The notes beneath the pieces were generated by a model that had not been told where the DNA came from, did no database searches, and saw nothing but the letters and a program-made list of their open reading frames with translations. Positions 15,846 through 23,543 of a stretch of DNA of 64,000 bases are shown one piece after another (within the stretch, counting starts at the first letter, position 1; each line of letters opens with the position of its first letter). The position numbers and the translations under genes are program-made. Origin of the DNA: Bdellovibrio sp. CG22_combo_CG10-13_8_21_14_all_39_27 (GTDB lineage: Bacteria > Bdellovibrionota > Bacteriovoracia > Bacteriovoracales > Bacteriovoracaceae); NCBI GenBank assembly GCA_002786715.1, contig PCTW01000084.1:332147-396146 (forward strand), written 5' to 3'.

Positions 15846-18046
15846 TGGCCGGTTATATTATTACGGTCATTGGTGGCAAGGGAGGCGTTGGTAAGTCGCA
15901 AGTCGCGGCCAATCTCGCTTTTGCTTATGCTCAAGAAACGAGAACAAAAGTTCTTCTGATGGATTTTGATCAAAAGGCCTCCGGAGATCAAGACTTTATT
16001 ACTGGTATAAAACCTAAAAAAACAATTAAAGAGTTGTCTGAGTTTACAGGGGCAATTGATCCTCGATCACTTCTGCCTTTTATTGCAGATCATCCGCAGA
16101 ATGTTTCCTATATCGGACTTCCAAGCGATGTTTCTGCTACTCAACAGATTAATTCAGAAGCTCTTGGGAAGGTTTTAAAAGCAATCACCAATATTTATCC
16201 ATTAACAATTATTGATGGAGGATCTGAACTTAGTGGTCTTGCTTTAAAAGCTTTAGAATATTCGACTTCTATATTTTTAACTGTGACACCGGATATTTTG
16301 GCACTTAATCAGACGAAGAGAATGTTCTCTGAGCTTGTGACCATGCTTTTTCCGAAGGATATGATTCTCATTATTTTGAATCAATATCAAAAAGGTCATC
16401 CCGTTTCTCCTGAAGTTGTGGGTTCGACAGTTGGTAAACCCGTCTTTTCAGTAATTCCCAAAGATGATCAATCTTGTGTTTCCGCTTTAAACCAAAAAAA
16501 ACCAGTGATGGTGATTGCGAAGACCAGCCCTTTTGCTCAAGGTGTGATTGAGTGCGCTCGTAAAGTAGTTCAAAAAAACGTACTTAAGACACTTGCTCGT
16601 CTCAATAAACCTACAGATATCGGCAAGCCGAAAGCCTCTGGCGATAGCGATGGAATGAGCAAAGGCGAATTTGATGCTTGGACTGATCTCAAATCACGCA
16701 TTCACCGGGCCCTAGTCGATGAAATGGATTTAAAAAAGAGTGCTGACTCAAAAGATCCTAAAGCACAGATCATTTTAAAGGAACAAACTAAAAAAATGGT
16801 GGTTGATCTTTTAAATAAAGAAGACACCAAGGGCATATTAAATTCTCGTGAAGACATGAACCAAATCGTAAAAGAAATCTTAGACGAAGCTTTGGGTCTT
16901 GGTCCTCTGGAAGATTTATTGGCCGATAAATCATGTGCTGAAATCATGGTGATTGGGCCTAAGAAAATTTATTATGAGCACAACGGAAAGATCAAAAAAT
17001 CGACTGTTAGTTTTACTAATGATCGCCAAGTTTTAAATGTAATCGAAAGAATTGTGGCACCAATCGGTCGTCGTATTGATGAAAAGACGCCTTATGTGGA
17101 TGCACGACTTCAAGATGGCTCGCGTGTGCATGCCATTATCCCTCCATGTGCTTTGGATGGTTGTACGATAACCATACGAAAATTTCCAGATAAGCGTTTG
17201 GGTTGGAAAGATCTTGTTAATTACGGATCAATGACTCAAAACATGGCAGACTTTTTGCGAATTGCCGTTGAAGCGCATCGAAATATAATTATTAGTGGTG
17301 GTACTGGCTCTGGTAAAACCACATTGATTAATACTCTTGGGGGATTCATTCCTTCTAATGAACGTATTATTACTTGTGAAGATTCGGCTGAACTCAATCT
17401 TCCGCAAGATCACGTAGTTCGCTTGGAAACAAGACCTCCCACTTTAGAGGGTGATGGAGCTATTGATATTCGCTGTCTGGTTAAGCAGACTTTGAGAATG
17501 AGACCTGATCGAATTGTGGTAGGGGAATGTCGTGGTGGAGAAACGCTCGATATGCTTCAGGCAATGGGAACAGGCCACGAAGGTTCAATGACGACCATTC
17601 ACTCGAACAATCCTCGTGAATGCATTGGCCGTATAGAAACTCTGGTTCAATATGCGGGAGCAGGTTTAACTTCAAAAGCTATTCGAGAAATGATTGCCAG
17701 TGCGGTTCACATGATCATTCAGCAATCGCGTATTGATGATGGTTCAAGAAAAGTTACTTATGTAACTGAAGTGGGCGGAATGCAGGGGGATGTTGTCATC
17801 CTTCAAGATATTTTTGTTTATGCCCAAAAGGGATTTGATAAGACGGGGAAAATCGTTGGTGAGTTTCAAGCCACTGGCTTTATTCCCAAGTTTGTCGAAA
17901 TTTTAGAAAAGAAAGGTTACAAAATTCCTCGCGGTCTCTTTAGTAATACGACTCAAGGAAAAGGGCCGGCAGACCAAGCTCCTGCGGCACCTGCTTCAAA
18001 GCCTGGAAATAATCAACCTCCTGATCCTAAGAAGAAAACAGGATAA
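15845..18046 (+). CDS. cpaF: Fused TadZ/CpaE - TadA/CpaF: MinD-like ATPase joined to pilus assembly ATPase
   Basis: 733 residues. Residues 1 to about 245 are a MinD/ParA-type P-loop domain with the deviant Walker A GGKGGVGKS (10-18) and the IIDGGSEL strand, corresponding to TadZ/CpaE. After a linker, about 280-690 is a complete secretion ATPase: Walker A GGTGSGKTTL near 482, Asp box CEDSAELNLP, Walker B region DRIVVGECRGGE near 555 and His box GHEGSMTTIHSNNPRE near 575. The tail is Pro/Ala-rich. CpaE localises the machine and CpaF powers it; normally they are separate proteins. No frameshift or internal stop is present, so the fusion looks real. Confidence 0.92.
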   Translation: MAGYIITVIGGKGGVGKSQVAANLAFAYAQETRTKVLLMDFDQKASGDQDFITGIKPKKTIKELSEFTGAIDPRSLLPFIADHPQNVSYIGLPSDVSATQQINSEALGKVLKAITNIYPLTIIDGGSELSGLALKALEYSTSIFLTVTPDILALNQTKRMFSELVTMLFPKDMILIILNQYQKGHPVSPEVVGSTVGKPVFSVIPKDDQSCVSALNQKKPVMVIAKTSPFAQGVIECARKVVQKNVLKTLARLNKPTDIGKPKASGDSDGMSKGEFDAWTDLKSRIHRALVDEMDLKKSADSKDPKAQIILKEQTKKMVVDLLNKEDTKGILNSREDMNQIVKEILDEALGLGPLEDLLADKSCAEIMVIGPKKIYYEHNGKIKKSTVSFTNDRQVLNVIERIVAPIGRRIDEKTPYVDARLQDGSRVHAIIPPCALDGCTITIRKFPDKRLGWKDLVNYGSMTQNMADFLRIAVEAHRNIIISGGTGSGKTTLINTLGGFIPSNERIITCEDSAELNLPQDHVVRLETRPPTLEGDGAIDIRCLVKQTLRMRPDRIVVGECRGGETLDMLQAMGTGHEGSMTTIHSNNPRECIGRIETLVQYAGAGLTSKAIREMIASAVHMIIQQSRIDDGSRKVTYVTEVGGMQGDVVILQDIFVYAQKGFDKTGKIVGEFQATGFIPKFVEILEKKGYKIPRGLFSNTTQGKGPADQAPAAPASKPGNNQPPDPKKKTG

Positions 18047-18048
18047 TT

Positions 18049-18939
18049 ATGGGCTTTTTTATCGAACTCATTGGATACAATGGAATGATTGCAGTGATTG
18101 GAATCTCTGTCTTCATGTTCGCTTTTAAGTATAGTCGCGGTATTTTTGATTGGATTGAAAAGCAAACAATCGGGACTCGCGTTTATATTATGGAAAAATT
18201 GGAATTGCTTTTCATTAATATTCCCCCTGAGAAAGTTACTAATATGCTTTTGGGATTGGCCTTCGGGTTGGGGACTGTTCTGTTTATTCTCTTTGCATTA
18301 ACGGGCTTTTGGATCGTCGCTTTTATCTTTTTTGTCATTGGGGTCTTTGTCGGCTTCAAAATCCCCAAACCCGTCATAGATTTTATGGTCGAGAAGAGAA
18401 TTAAAAAATATCAAGGCCAGATGGTTGATGGACTTACCCTCTTATCAAATGGTATTCGCGCCGGTTTATCTGTCCCTCAAGCCTTGGGGATGATTGTTCG
18501 AGAAATGCCAGCTCCTATTTCTGAAGAATTCAATATGATTCTACAGCAGAACAGAATTGGTCTTACTCTGGAGGAATGCTTTGAAAATTTGGCGAAAAGA
18601 GTTCCTACAGAAGATAATGATATGTTTGTCGCGAGTATGAATATCCTTCGTGAAACAGGTGGTAACTTAGCTGAGACTTTCGACACGATTGTTTTTGTTA
18701 TTCGCGAAAGAATTCGATTGCAGCAAAAAATTGATACTTATACAGCTCAAGGCATGTTTCAGGGAGCTACTATTTTTAGTATGCCTTTTGCCATTGGTGC
18801 TATTTACGCAGCATCTGATCCAGAAGCGGTAAAACCTCTGTTTACGACACCTTTGGGTTTGATTATGACAATTGTAGCCTTAGGGCTGGATTTGGCCGGC
18901 GGATTTGTCATCTTAAAAATAGTAAAAATAAGGATTTAG
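18049..18939 (+). CDS. tadB: Tad inner-membrane platform protein TadB/TadC (T2SS-F domain)
   Basis: 296 residues with helices near 5-25, 65-105, 240-260 and 270-290 and a cytoplasmic T2SS-F domain between (LLSNGIRAGLSVPQALGMI... LRETGGNLAETFDTI). The platform couples the CpaF motor to pilin extraction. Most Tad systems have two such proteins, TadB and TadC; only one is found here. AGGA precedes the ATG, 2 bp after the fusion gene ends. Confidence 0.88.
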   Translation: MGFFIELIGYNGMIAVIGISVFMFAFKYSRGIFDWIEKQTIGTRVYIMEKLELLFINIPPEKVTNMLLGLAFGLGTVLFILFALTGFWIVAFIFFVIGVFVGFKIPKPVIDFMVEKRIKKYQGQMVDGLTLLSNGIRAGLSVPQALGMIVREMPAPISEEFNMILQQNRIGLTLEECFENLAKRVPTEDNDMFVASMNILRETGGNLAETFDTIVFVIRERIRLQQKIDTYTAQGMFQGATIFSMPFAIGAIYAASDPEAVKPLFTTPLGLIMTIVALGLDLAGGFVILKIVKIRI

Positions 18940-18941
18940 AA

Positions 18942-19007
18942 ATGTCATTAGAGCTAAAGTCATTTTCTCTTTTGACCGAAAAGACAGTTAGAGTTGTAGG
19001 TTTTTAG
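18942..19007 (+). other. 21-codon ORF directly after tadB
   Basis: ATG 18942 follows the tadB stop by 2 bp, with AAGGA at workable spacing, and encodes MSLELKSFSLLTEKTVRVVGF before TAG. It sits where tadC would be expected but is too short to identify. It may be a coupled peptide, a remnant, or chance. Confidence 0.2.
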
Positions 19008-19032
19008 AAACTTTTAGACAAGGATAAAGACA

Positions 19033-20664
19033 ATGAAAAGGTTGGGATTAATTTTACTCATGTTCGCCTTCTCTCAGGCATTTGCAGGAGTGAACTTCAA
19101 GAATGGTAACTTCTATATTAACTATACCGACATTGTCGTATCTGGCGGTGGTGGTACCGAAGACCTATCGATTGTTAGAACATACAATTCGACTGCAACT
19201 GATAAGGGGTGGTTTGGTTTTGGATGGGGTTCAGATTATGAAACCTATGTAGCCACACAACCTGATGGTTCAGTTATTATTTTCGAAAATGGTGTTGGTT
19301 CTAAAACGCGCTTTACTCCAAAGGAAAGTGTCGATACAGATTCAGCAGCTAAGAAAATTGTTGAAGCAATGAGAAAAAGATCTGAGTTGGATGCAAAGAC
19401 AACTGCTGGTTTAATTGAAAGACTTAAGGGTGATGCTGATTTGAGAGCGGCATATGCCAAGAAGTTTAATGTTGAAACAAAAGTAGCAGAAGGAACAGTT
19501 CTTTATTCGAATGAAAAAGGAATGCAAAAACTTTTTGTTCTTAAAAGTGGTTTCAAGAGATCTTATAGTGATGGCAAAGAAGAGTACTTTAATGCTTCTG
19601 GTAAATTAGAAAAAGTTGTTCATAAAAATAATTACTCAGTTTCATTTAACTATAAGGATGGGAATCTTAAGTCTGTAAAAGACTCACAAGCAAAGCAATT
19701 GTTTTTTGAGTGGTATCCAGATGGAAAGGTAAAAGAGATCTTCTCTGACGCTAAAGGTGGAAAAGCTACTTATAAATTCAAAGGTGATGATCTTACTGAA
19801 TCAGTAGACGTCGGCGGAAATAAGTATGTTTACGGATATGCACCTAATCACAATATGACATCAGTTTCATATTCTGATGGCAGTAAAATGTCGATTGATT
19901 ACCATAAGAATACTTCTTGGGTTTCAAAGATTGTGTCACGCAATGGTGAAGCTACTAAGTATGCTTACGATTCAAATCCAAAGAACCCTGATCAACACTA
20001 TTGGACAGATGTTACAAAAGATGGATCTGAAGGTAAACCAGTAACAAATCGTTACGAATATGAAATGAAAACTCGTCCAGATGGTTCAGAGTACACATAC
20101 AGAGTAAAGACTGTTGTTAACAATATTTCAACAGAGACTATATACTCAGAATGTTGTTCACTTCCATTAAAGATTGTTCGTGGAAATCATGTAACTGAGT
20201 TCACCTACAATTCAAAAGGCTTATTGACTAAGAAGCACTCAAGCAAAGGTGACTTTGTTGAATTGAGCTACGATGACAAAATTAACAAGATCACTAGAGT
20301 TTACAATAACGAAGGTGTCACTAATTTTGAGTATGATGACAAAGGGAACCTTGTTAAAGCATCAAACGATAAAGGTAAGAAAGTTCTTTTGATCTATGAT
20401 CGCATGGGACGCATTACTACTATGGTCGATAATGATGCTGCGACAAAGGGTAATAGAACTTTGGCCTTCAAATACAATGCTCAAGGTAAGCCAGTTGAAA
20501 TAACAATGAAGAACGTTGGTACAATTAACGTCGCTTATGACAACTTTGGTGAAATCCAAAAAGTAGAATCAAAAGCTGGTCATAAAATGGCCCTTCAGGT
20601 AACTCAGGCTTTCCAATCATTGCTATCGATTGTGAAACCAGCCGGAGTAAACTTGAACTTGTAA
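19033..20664 (+). CDS. Secreted RHS/YD-repeat protein
   Basis: 543 residues with a signal peptide cut after SQAFA (about residue 18). Residues 20-75 resemble the start of RHS/YD proteins (NGNFYINYTDIVV, then LSIVRTYNSTATDKGWFGFGW). From about 190 to the end there are many YD-type repeats (FNYKDGNLKSVKDS, FEYDDKGNLVKASNDKG, IYDRMGRITTMVDN, FKYNAQGKPVEITMKN). It is short for an RHS protein and has no C-terminal toxin domain or DPxG core boundary. It would make a small beta-rich shell or fibre outside the inner membrane. It follows the Tad genes on the same strand, so a pilus-linked adhesin or surface role is possible but unproven. Confidence 0.75.
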   Translation: MKRLGLILLMFAFSQAFAGVNFKNGNFYINYTDIVVSGGGGTEDLSIVRTYNSTATDKGWFGFGWGSDYETYVATQPDGSVIIFENGVGSKTRFTPKESVDTDSAAKKIVEAMRKRSELDAKTTAGLIERLKGDADLRAAYAKKFNVETKVAEGTVLYSNEKGMQKLFVLKSGFKRSYSDGKEEYFNASGKLEKVVHKNNYSVSFNYKDGNLKSVKDSQAKQLFFEWYPDGKVKEIFSDAKGGKATYKFKGDDLTESVDVGGNKYVYGYAPNHNMTSVSYSDGSKMSIDYHKNTSWVSKIVSRNGEATKYAYDSNPKNPDQHYWTDVTKDGSEGKPVTNRYEYEMKTRPDGSEYTYRVKTVVNNISTETIYSECCSLPLKIVRGNHVTEFTYNSKGLLTKKHSSKGDFVELSYDDKINKITRVYNNEGVTNFEYDDKGNLVKASNDKGKKVLLIYDRMGRITTMVDNDAATKGNRTLAFKYNAQGKPVEITMKNVGTINVAYDNFGEIQKVESKAGHKMALQVTQAFQSLLSIVKPAGVNLNL

Positions 20665-20693
20665 AAGCGCCACTTTTTAGAGGCAGTGAAAAC

Positions 20694-20728
20694 AAGCCTA
20701 AGTTACTGAAAGTGTATTATAGGCTTTT
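20694..20728 (+). terminator. Possible intrinsic terminator after the YD-repeat gene
   Basis: AAGCCTA (20694-20700) pairs with TAGGCTT (20720-20726), with an inner ACT/AGT stem; the T-run is short. Confidence 0.4.
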
Positions 20729-20793
20729 GAATTTAAAATTAGGTATTGAACGAGTGTAGAATAGTTAAAAGAGACATCTGACAGGAGAGACTT

Positions 20794-20997
20794 ATGAAGA
20801 GATTGTTATTAGCATTTTTGATTTTAGGGAATTTATCAGTTCTTCACGCGGCAGAAGCGCCTGTGGGTGAGACTGTATGCGATCAAAATGATGAAAAGTG
20901 CTGTGAGCAAGTAGCTGCTGGCAAAAGACAAGTAGATGGTGTTGAAACAGTCGTTGCCCCAGATCCGTCTAAGGGCGCACCTTCTGATAATAAGTAA
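20794..20997 (+). CDS. Small secreted protein, paralogue of the gene at 22494
   Basis: 67 residues: a signal peptide with likely cleavage after LHA (residue 19), then a 48-residue acidic mature peptide with three Cys (C30, C36, C37). AGGAGAG precedes the ATG. The mature part shares spaced residues with the 62-residue protein at 22494 (AAE..VGE, a KC motif, A.GK/R, V..V, K..A.S..K), so the two look like diverged copies flanking an aldehyde dehydrogenase gene. No family recognised. Confidence 0.65.
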   Translation: MKRLLLAFLILGNLSVLHAAEAPVGETVCDQNDEKCCEQVAAGKRQVDGVETVVAPDPSKGAPSDNK

Positions 20998-21015
20998 CAG
21001 CTTTCAAAAGTCAGT

Positions 21016-22335
21016 ATGTCTAACCTACGAAATATTAATTATCGAAAGAGCCTGCTTCGCAGGCTTTTTCTTTTGCTAGAGCAAGAATCGAATGCCATTC
21101 AAACTGCCCTTTTTAAAGATCTGGGCAAATCTGCGGAGGAAGCCTATTTAACTGAGGTTTCGATTTGTTTAAAAGAAACTCGATATGCATTAAAGAACAT
21201 CAATAAATGGACTCGTAAAAAATGGGTTTTTCCCTCTCTGCTTAACTTCCCTTCGCTGGGCTATCTTCACCCTGAGCCTCTCGGGAAAGTTCTCATCATC
21301 GGACCTTGGAATTATCCGTTTATGCTCGTCATTTGTCCTTTGATTAGTGCCATCGCTGCAGGTAACAATGTGGTGATAAAACCTTCTGAAGTTTCTAGCA
21401 ATGCAGCCGCGCTTTTAGAGAATTTTGTAAAGAAATTGGCTGCCCCTGAAATAGAAATTGTCCTCGGAGGAGTGGAAACAACAACGGCCCTTTTGCAACA
21501 ACCTTTTCAACATATCTTTTATACGGGCAACGGACATGTCGGTAAAATCGTCATGAAGGCTGCTGCGGAACATTTGACTCCTGTAACTCTCGAATTAGGG
21601 GGCAAGAGCCCTTGTCTCGTCATGGAGTCAGCGGATATTGATATGGCGGCTAGAAGAATTGCTTGGGGAAAAACCATCAATGCTGGCCAGACTTGTGTGG
21701 CTCCTGATTATGTCTTAATTCCAGAGAGTAAAAAAAGGCAATTTGTTGAATCTTTTAAGCTTGAAGTAGAAAAGATGTATGGCCCTGAAGCTAGTTCTGA
21801 CGAATATGCCAAGATCATCAATCTTCGGCATTATAAAAGACTGGTTCAGCTTATTGATGCCAAAGCTGTTCTGGTTGGAGGCACTTATAATGAAGATAAG
21901 CTGCATATCGCACCCACTATAGTCGAAGCGACCAGTGAATCGCCAGTTATGGGTGATGAGATTTTTGGGCCGATTCTCCCCTTAATTACTTTCAAGGCTT
22001 TAAGTGAAGTTAAGGCCATAATAGAAAAACATCCCTATCCACTGGCCTCCTATATCTTTTCCAAGGACTCGGCTGACCACTGGTTTATGATCTCAGAAAT
22101 AGCCTCTGGTGGTGTTTGTATTAACGACACTGTTGTTCATATGATCAACCAGGAAATGCCATTTGGGGGAATTCAAGCCTCAGGGATGGGTCGCTATAGA
22201 GGTAAATTTGGTTTCGATACCTTCACTCACTATAAACCAGTGCTTAAACGCTTCTTCTTCCTTGATCTCCCTCTTAGATACCCTCCTTTTTCTGGTAAGT
22301 TAGCCTTTTTAAAGAAATTGCTCTCCTGGTTATAA
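21016..22335 (+). CDS. Aldehyde dehydrogenase (class 3 / coniferyl-aldehyde type)
   Basis: 439 residues, a little short for the NAD(P)-dependent ALDH3 group, which oxidises medium-chain or aromatic aldehydes. Visible are the GPWNYPF oxyanion region, KPSEVS cofactor loop, catalytic Glu in ELGGKSP, catalytic Cys in NAGQTCVAPDYV, and EIFGPILPL. A hydrophobic C-terminus (LPLRYPPFSGKLAFLKKLLSWL) could attach to the membrane. ATG 21016 has no good ribosome site. The family's N-terminal helix (SLLRRLFLLLEQE) is encoded across the terminator-like hairpin at 21046-21074, so the start is probably right, but a TTG at 21073 is possible. Confidence 0.88.
   Translation: MSNLRNINYRKSLLRRLFLLLEQESNAIQTALFKDLGKSAEEAYLTEVSICLKETRYALKNINKWTRKKWVFPSLLNFPSLGYLHPEPLGKVLIIGPWNYPFMLVICPLISAIAAGNNVVIKPSEVSSNAAALLENFVKKLAAPEIEIVLGGVETTTALLQQPFQHIFYTGNGHVGKIVMKAAAEHLTPVTLELGGKSPCLVMESADIDMAARRIAWGKTINAGQTCVAPDYVLIPESKKRQFVESFKLEVEKMYGPEASSDEYAKIINLRHYKRLVQLIDAKAVLVGGTYNEDKLHIAPTIVEATSESPVMGDEIFGPILPLITFKALSEVKAIIEKHPYPLASYIFSKDSADHWFMISEIASGGVCINDTVVHMINQEMPFGGIQASGMGRYRGKFGFDTFTHYKPVLKRFFFLDLPLRYPPFSGKLAFLKKLLSWL
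21046..21074 (+). terminator. Intrinsic terminator-like hairpin inside the start of the ALDH gene
   Basis: AGCCTGC (21049-21055), loop TTC, GCAGGCT (21059-21065), with A/T pairs extending the stem to about 10 bp, then TTTTCTTTT. It has all the features of a Rho-independent terminator and would end transcripts of the small secreted gene, yet it lies 30-60 bp inside the next coding sequence. Confidence 0.7.
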
Positions 22336-22431
22336 ATTTTACGAAATGTTGAAAGTTTAGACAGTGATCGAATTTGTGACGAATCCCCTTTAAGAATACA
22401 GTGCTTTACCTCCTTCTATGGCCTTTATTTC

Positions 22432-22448
22432 TTGGCACGACTTATGCA
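22432..22448 (+). promoter_or_regulatory. Sigma54 (RpoN) promoter
   Basis: TTGGCACG at 22432-22439, four bases, then ATGCA to 22448. GG and GC stand at the exact -24/-12 spacing and only one base differs from the TTGGCACG-N4-TTGCA consensus. Transcription would start near 22459, about 35 bases before the small secreted gene. An overlapping sigma70-like pair (TTGTGA 22374-22379, TACAGT 22397-22402, 17 bp) lies upstream. Confidence 0.65.
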
Positions 22449-22493
22449 GTAGTACTAGTAAAACGAGACTTCAATTATGAAGGGAGGAAGAGT

Positions 22494-22682
22494 ATGAAAA
22501 ATTTAGTGTTTGTTATTTTAGCGATCCTAGCAATTAACGTTACCTTTGCTGCAGAAGTAGGCGAGATGGATGCTGACGCAAAAAAATGTGTTAGATCTGC
22601 TCAAGACGGAAGAAAAGCAGACGTTGCTATCGTTGGTTCAGATGTAAAATCAGAATCAGGCGCAACTTCAACATCAAAATAA
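22494..22682 (+). CDS. Small secreted protein, paralogue of the gene at 20794
   Basis: 62 residues from ATG 22494, chosen because AGGGAGGAAG precedes it and a signal peptide begins there (VFVILAILAINVTFA/AEVGE). The mature part is about 43 residues with one Cys and a Ser/Thr-rich end. It resembles the mature part of the protein at 20794 at spaced positions. It sits behind a sigma54-type promoter and before a strong terminator, so it is a single-gene transcription unit that probably depends on an enhancer-binding activator. No family recognised. Confidence 0.65.
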   Translation: MKNLVFVILAILAINVTFAAEVGEMDADAKKCVRSAQDGRKADVAIVGSDVKSESGATSTSK

Positions 22683-22710
22683 AAAAAGCCCCTTACGGGG
22701 CTTTTTTTTT
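22682..22710 (+). terminator. Strong, probably bidirectional intrinsic terminator
   Basis: GCCCC (22688-22692), TTAC, GGGGC (22697-22701), with an A-run on the left and nine T on the right. It can serve both the small secreted gene and the convergent minus-strand gene at 22718. Confidence 0.9.
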
Positions 22711-22717
22711 GTCTTAA

Positions 22718-23059
22718 TTATTCGTTCGATTCGTTAAATATCTTTCTTAATAATTCTTTTTCTTCCTGGGTATAATCATCTTCTGTCGATTCGAAAGTTC
22801 TCTTTTCTTCTGAACGTGTAGATGAAAGCGAAGATTTGACCGTATCAGCCTGAGGCTTGATATTGTTCATTGCTTGGCTGGTTAAAGCTTTTGAGTCCTT
22901 AAAAATCTTTGAGCTCCAATGACTGCTAAAGCTTGCTACTTGTCTTGTATAAGGACTGACAACGTCTTCTAAATGATCGAATACTCTTTTTTTGCCCAAA
23001 GGAATGCTAAGAATGGCAAAGCTCAAAGCGAAGTAAAAGGGAAAGCGAATTAAAAACAT
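22718..23059 (-). CDS. Membrane-anchored protein of unknown function
   Basis: 113 residues with an N-terminal hydrophobic segment (about 4-20) that may be an uncleaved anchor or a signal peptide, then a polar Ser/Lys/Glu-rich region and an acidic C-terminus (DYTQEEKELLRKIFNESNE). It starts directly after the stop of the CheY-like gene, with no gap, so the two are cotranscribed. A link to signalling is suggested only by that arrangement. Confidence 0.5.
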   Translation of the reverse strand: MFLIRFPFYFALSFAILSIPLGKKRVFDHLEDVVSPYTRQVASFSSHWSSKIFKDSKALTSQAMNNIKPQADTVKSSLSSTRSEEKRTFESTEDDYTQEEKELLRKIFNESNE

Positions 23060-23458
23060 TTAAACCTCGTTCTCTATCAGCTGAGCAATCTTCTCAACTG
23101 AACTTAGAAGCATTTTCTTATCAAAGGGTTTTTGGAGAAAATCAATGGCACCGTTTGAAATCGATTCAATAATGATCGACTCCATATTTAGTGAAGACAT
23201 CATGATGATATAAACATTCATTTTCTTTTCAGAGACTAATTTAGATAATTCTATTCCTGAGACATCAGGCATGACGACATCAATGAGCCAAAGATTGGCA
23301 TTAACTGTGGCGGAGAGCTGAACGGCTTCTTCAGCATTGGAAGCCGTTCCAACGACATTATAACCAGCACCCTCGAGAATTTCTGTAACACTTTTGCGAG
23401 AGTATTCAGAATCATCGACAACAACAATATTAAGAACGACACTTTTTTTTCTGCTCAT
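23060..23458 (-). CDS. Single-domain response regulator (CheY-like)
   Basis: 132 residues, a receiver domain alone. It has the acidic pair (VVDDSEYSRK), phospho-acceptor Asp in WLIDVVMPDVSG near residue 55, the switch Ser in MMSSLNME and the invariant Lys in FLQKPFDKK. There is no output domain, so it would act by protein contact, as CheY does on the flagellar motor or in a phosphorelay. No histidine kinase is adjacent. It lies about 70 bp downstream of lon on the same strand. Confidence 0.88.
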   Translation of the reverse strand: MSRKKSVVLNIVVVDDSEYSRKSVTEILEGAGYNVVGTASNAEEAVQLSATVNANLWLIDVVMPDVSGIELSKLVSEKKMNVYIIMMSSLNMESIIIESISNGAIDFLQKPFDKKMLLSSVEKIAQLIENEV

Positions 23459-23504
23459 TTTCTAATGATACACCGAAAAAAGTTAGATCGCACTTAGCAA
23501 TTTA

Positions 23505-23543
23505 TCCGACCAGCTTAGTCCAACAAACTAAGCTGCGATCGGA
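23505..23543 (-). promoter_or_regulatory. Two-part hairpin spanning the lon stop codon, without U-tract
   Basis: TCCGA (minus 23543-23539) pairs with TCGGA (23509-23505), and AGCTTAG (23534-23528), which holds the stop codon, pairs with CTAAGCT (23518-23512). No T-run follows, so it is not a standard terminator; it may protect the 3' end of lon mRNA or act with Rho. Confidence 0.45.

Noticed and set aside
19033..20664. RHS toxin/immunity (polymorphic toxin) system
   Set aside because: No C-terminal toxin domain, no core-terminating motif and no small immunity gene directly after it with matching features.
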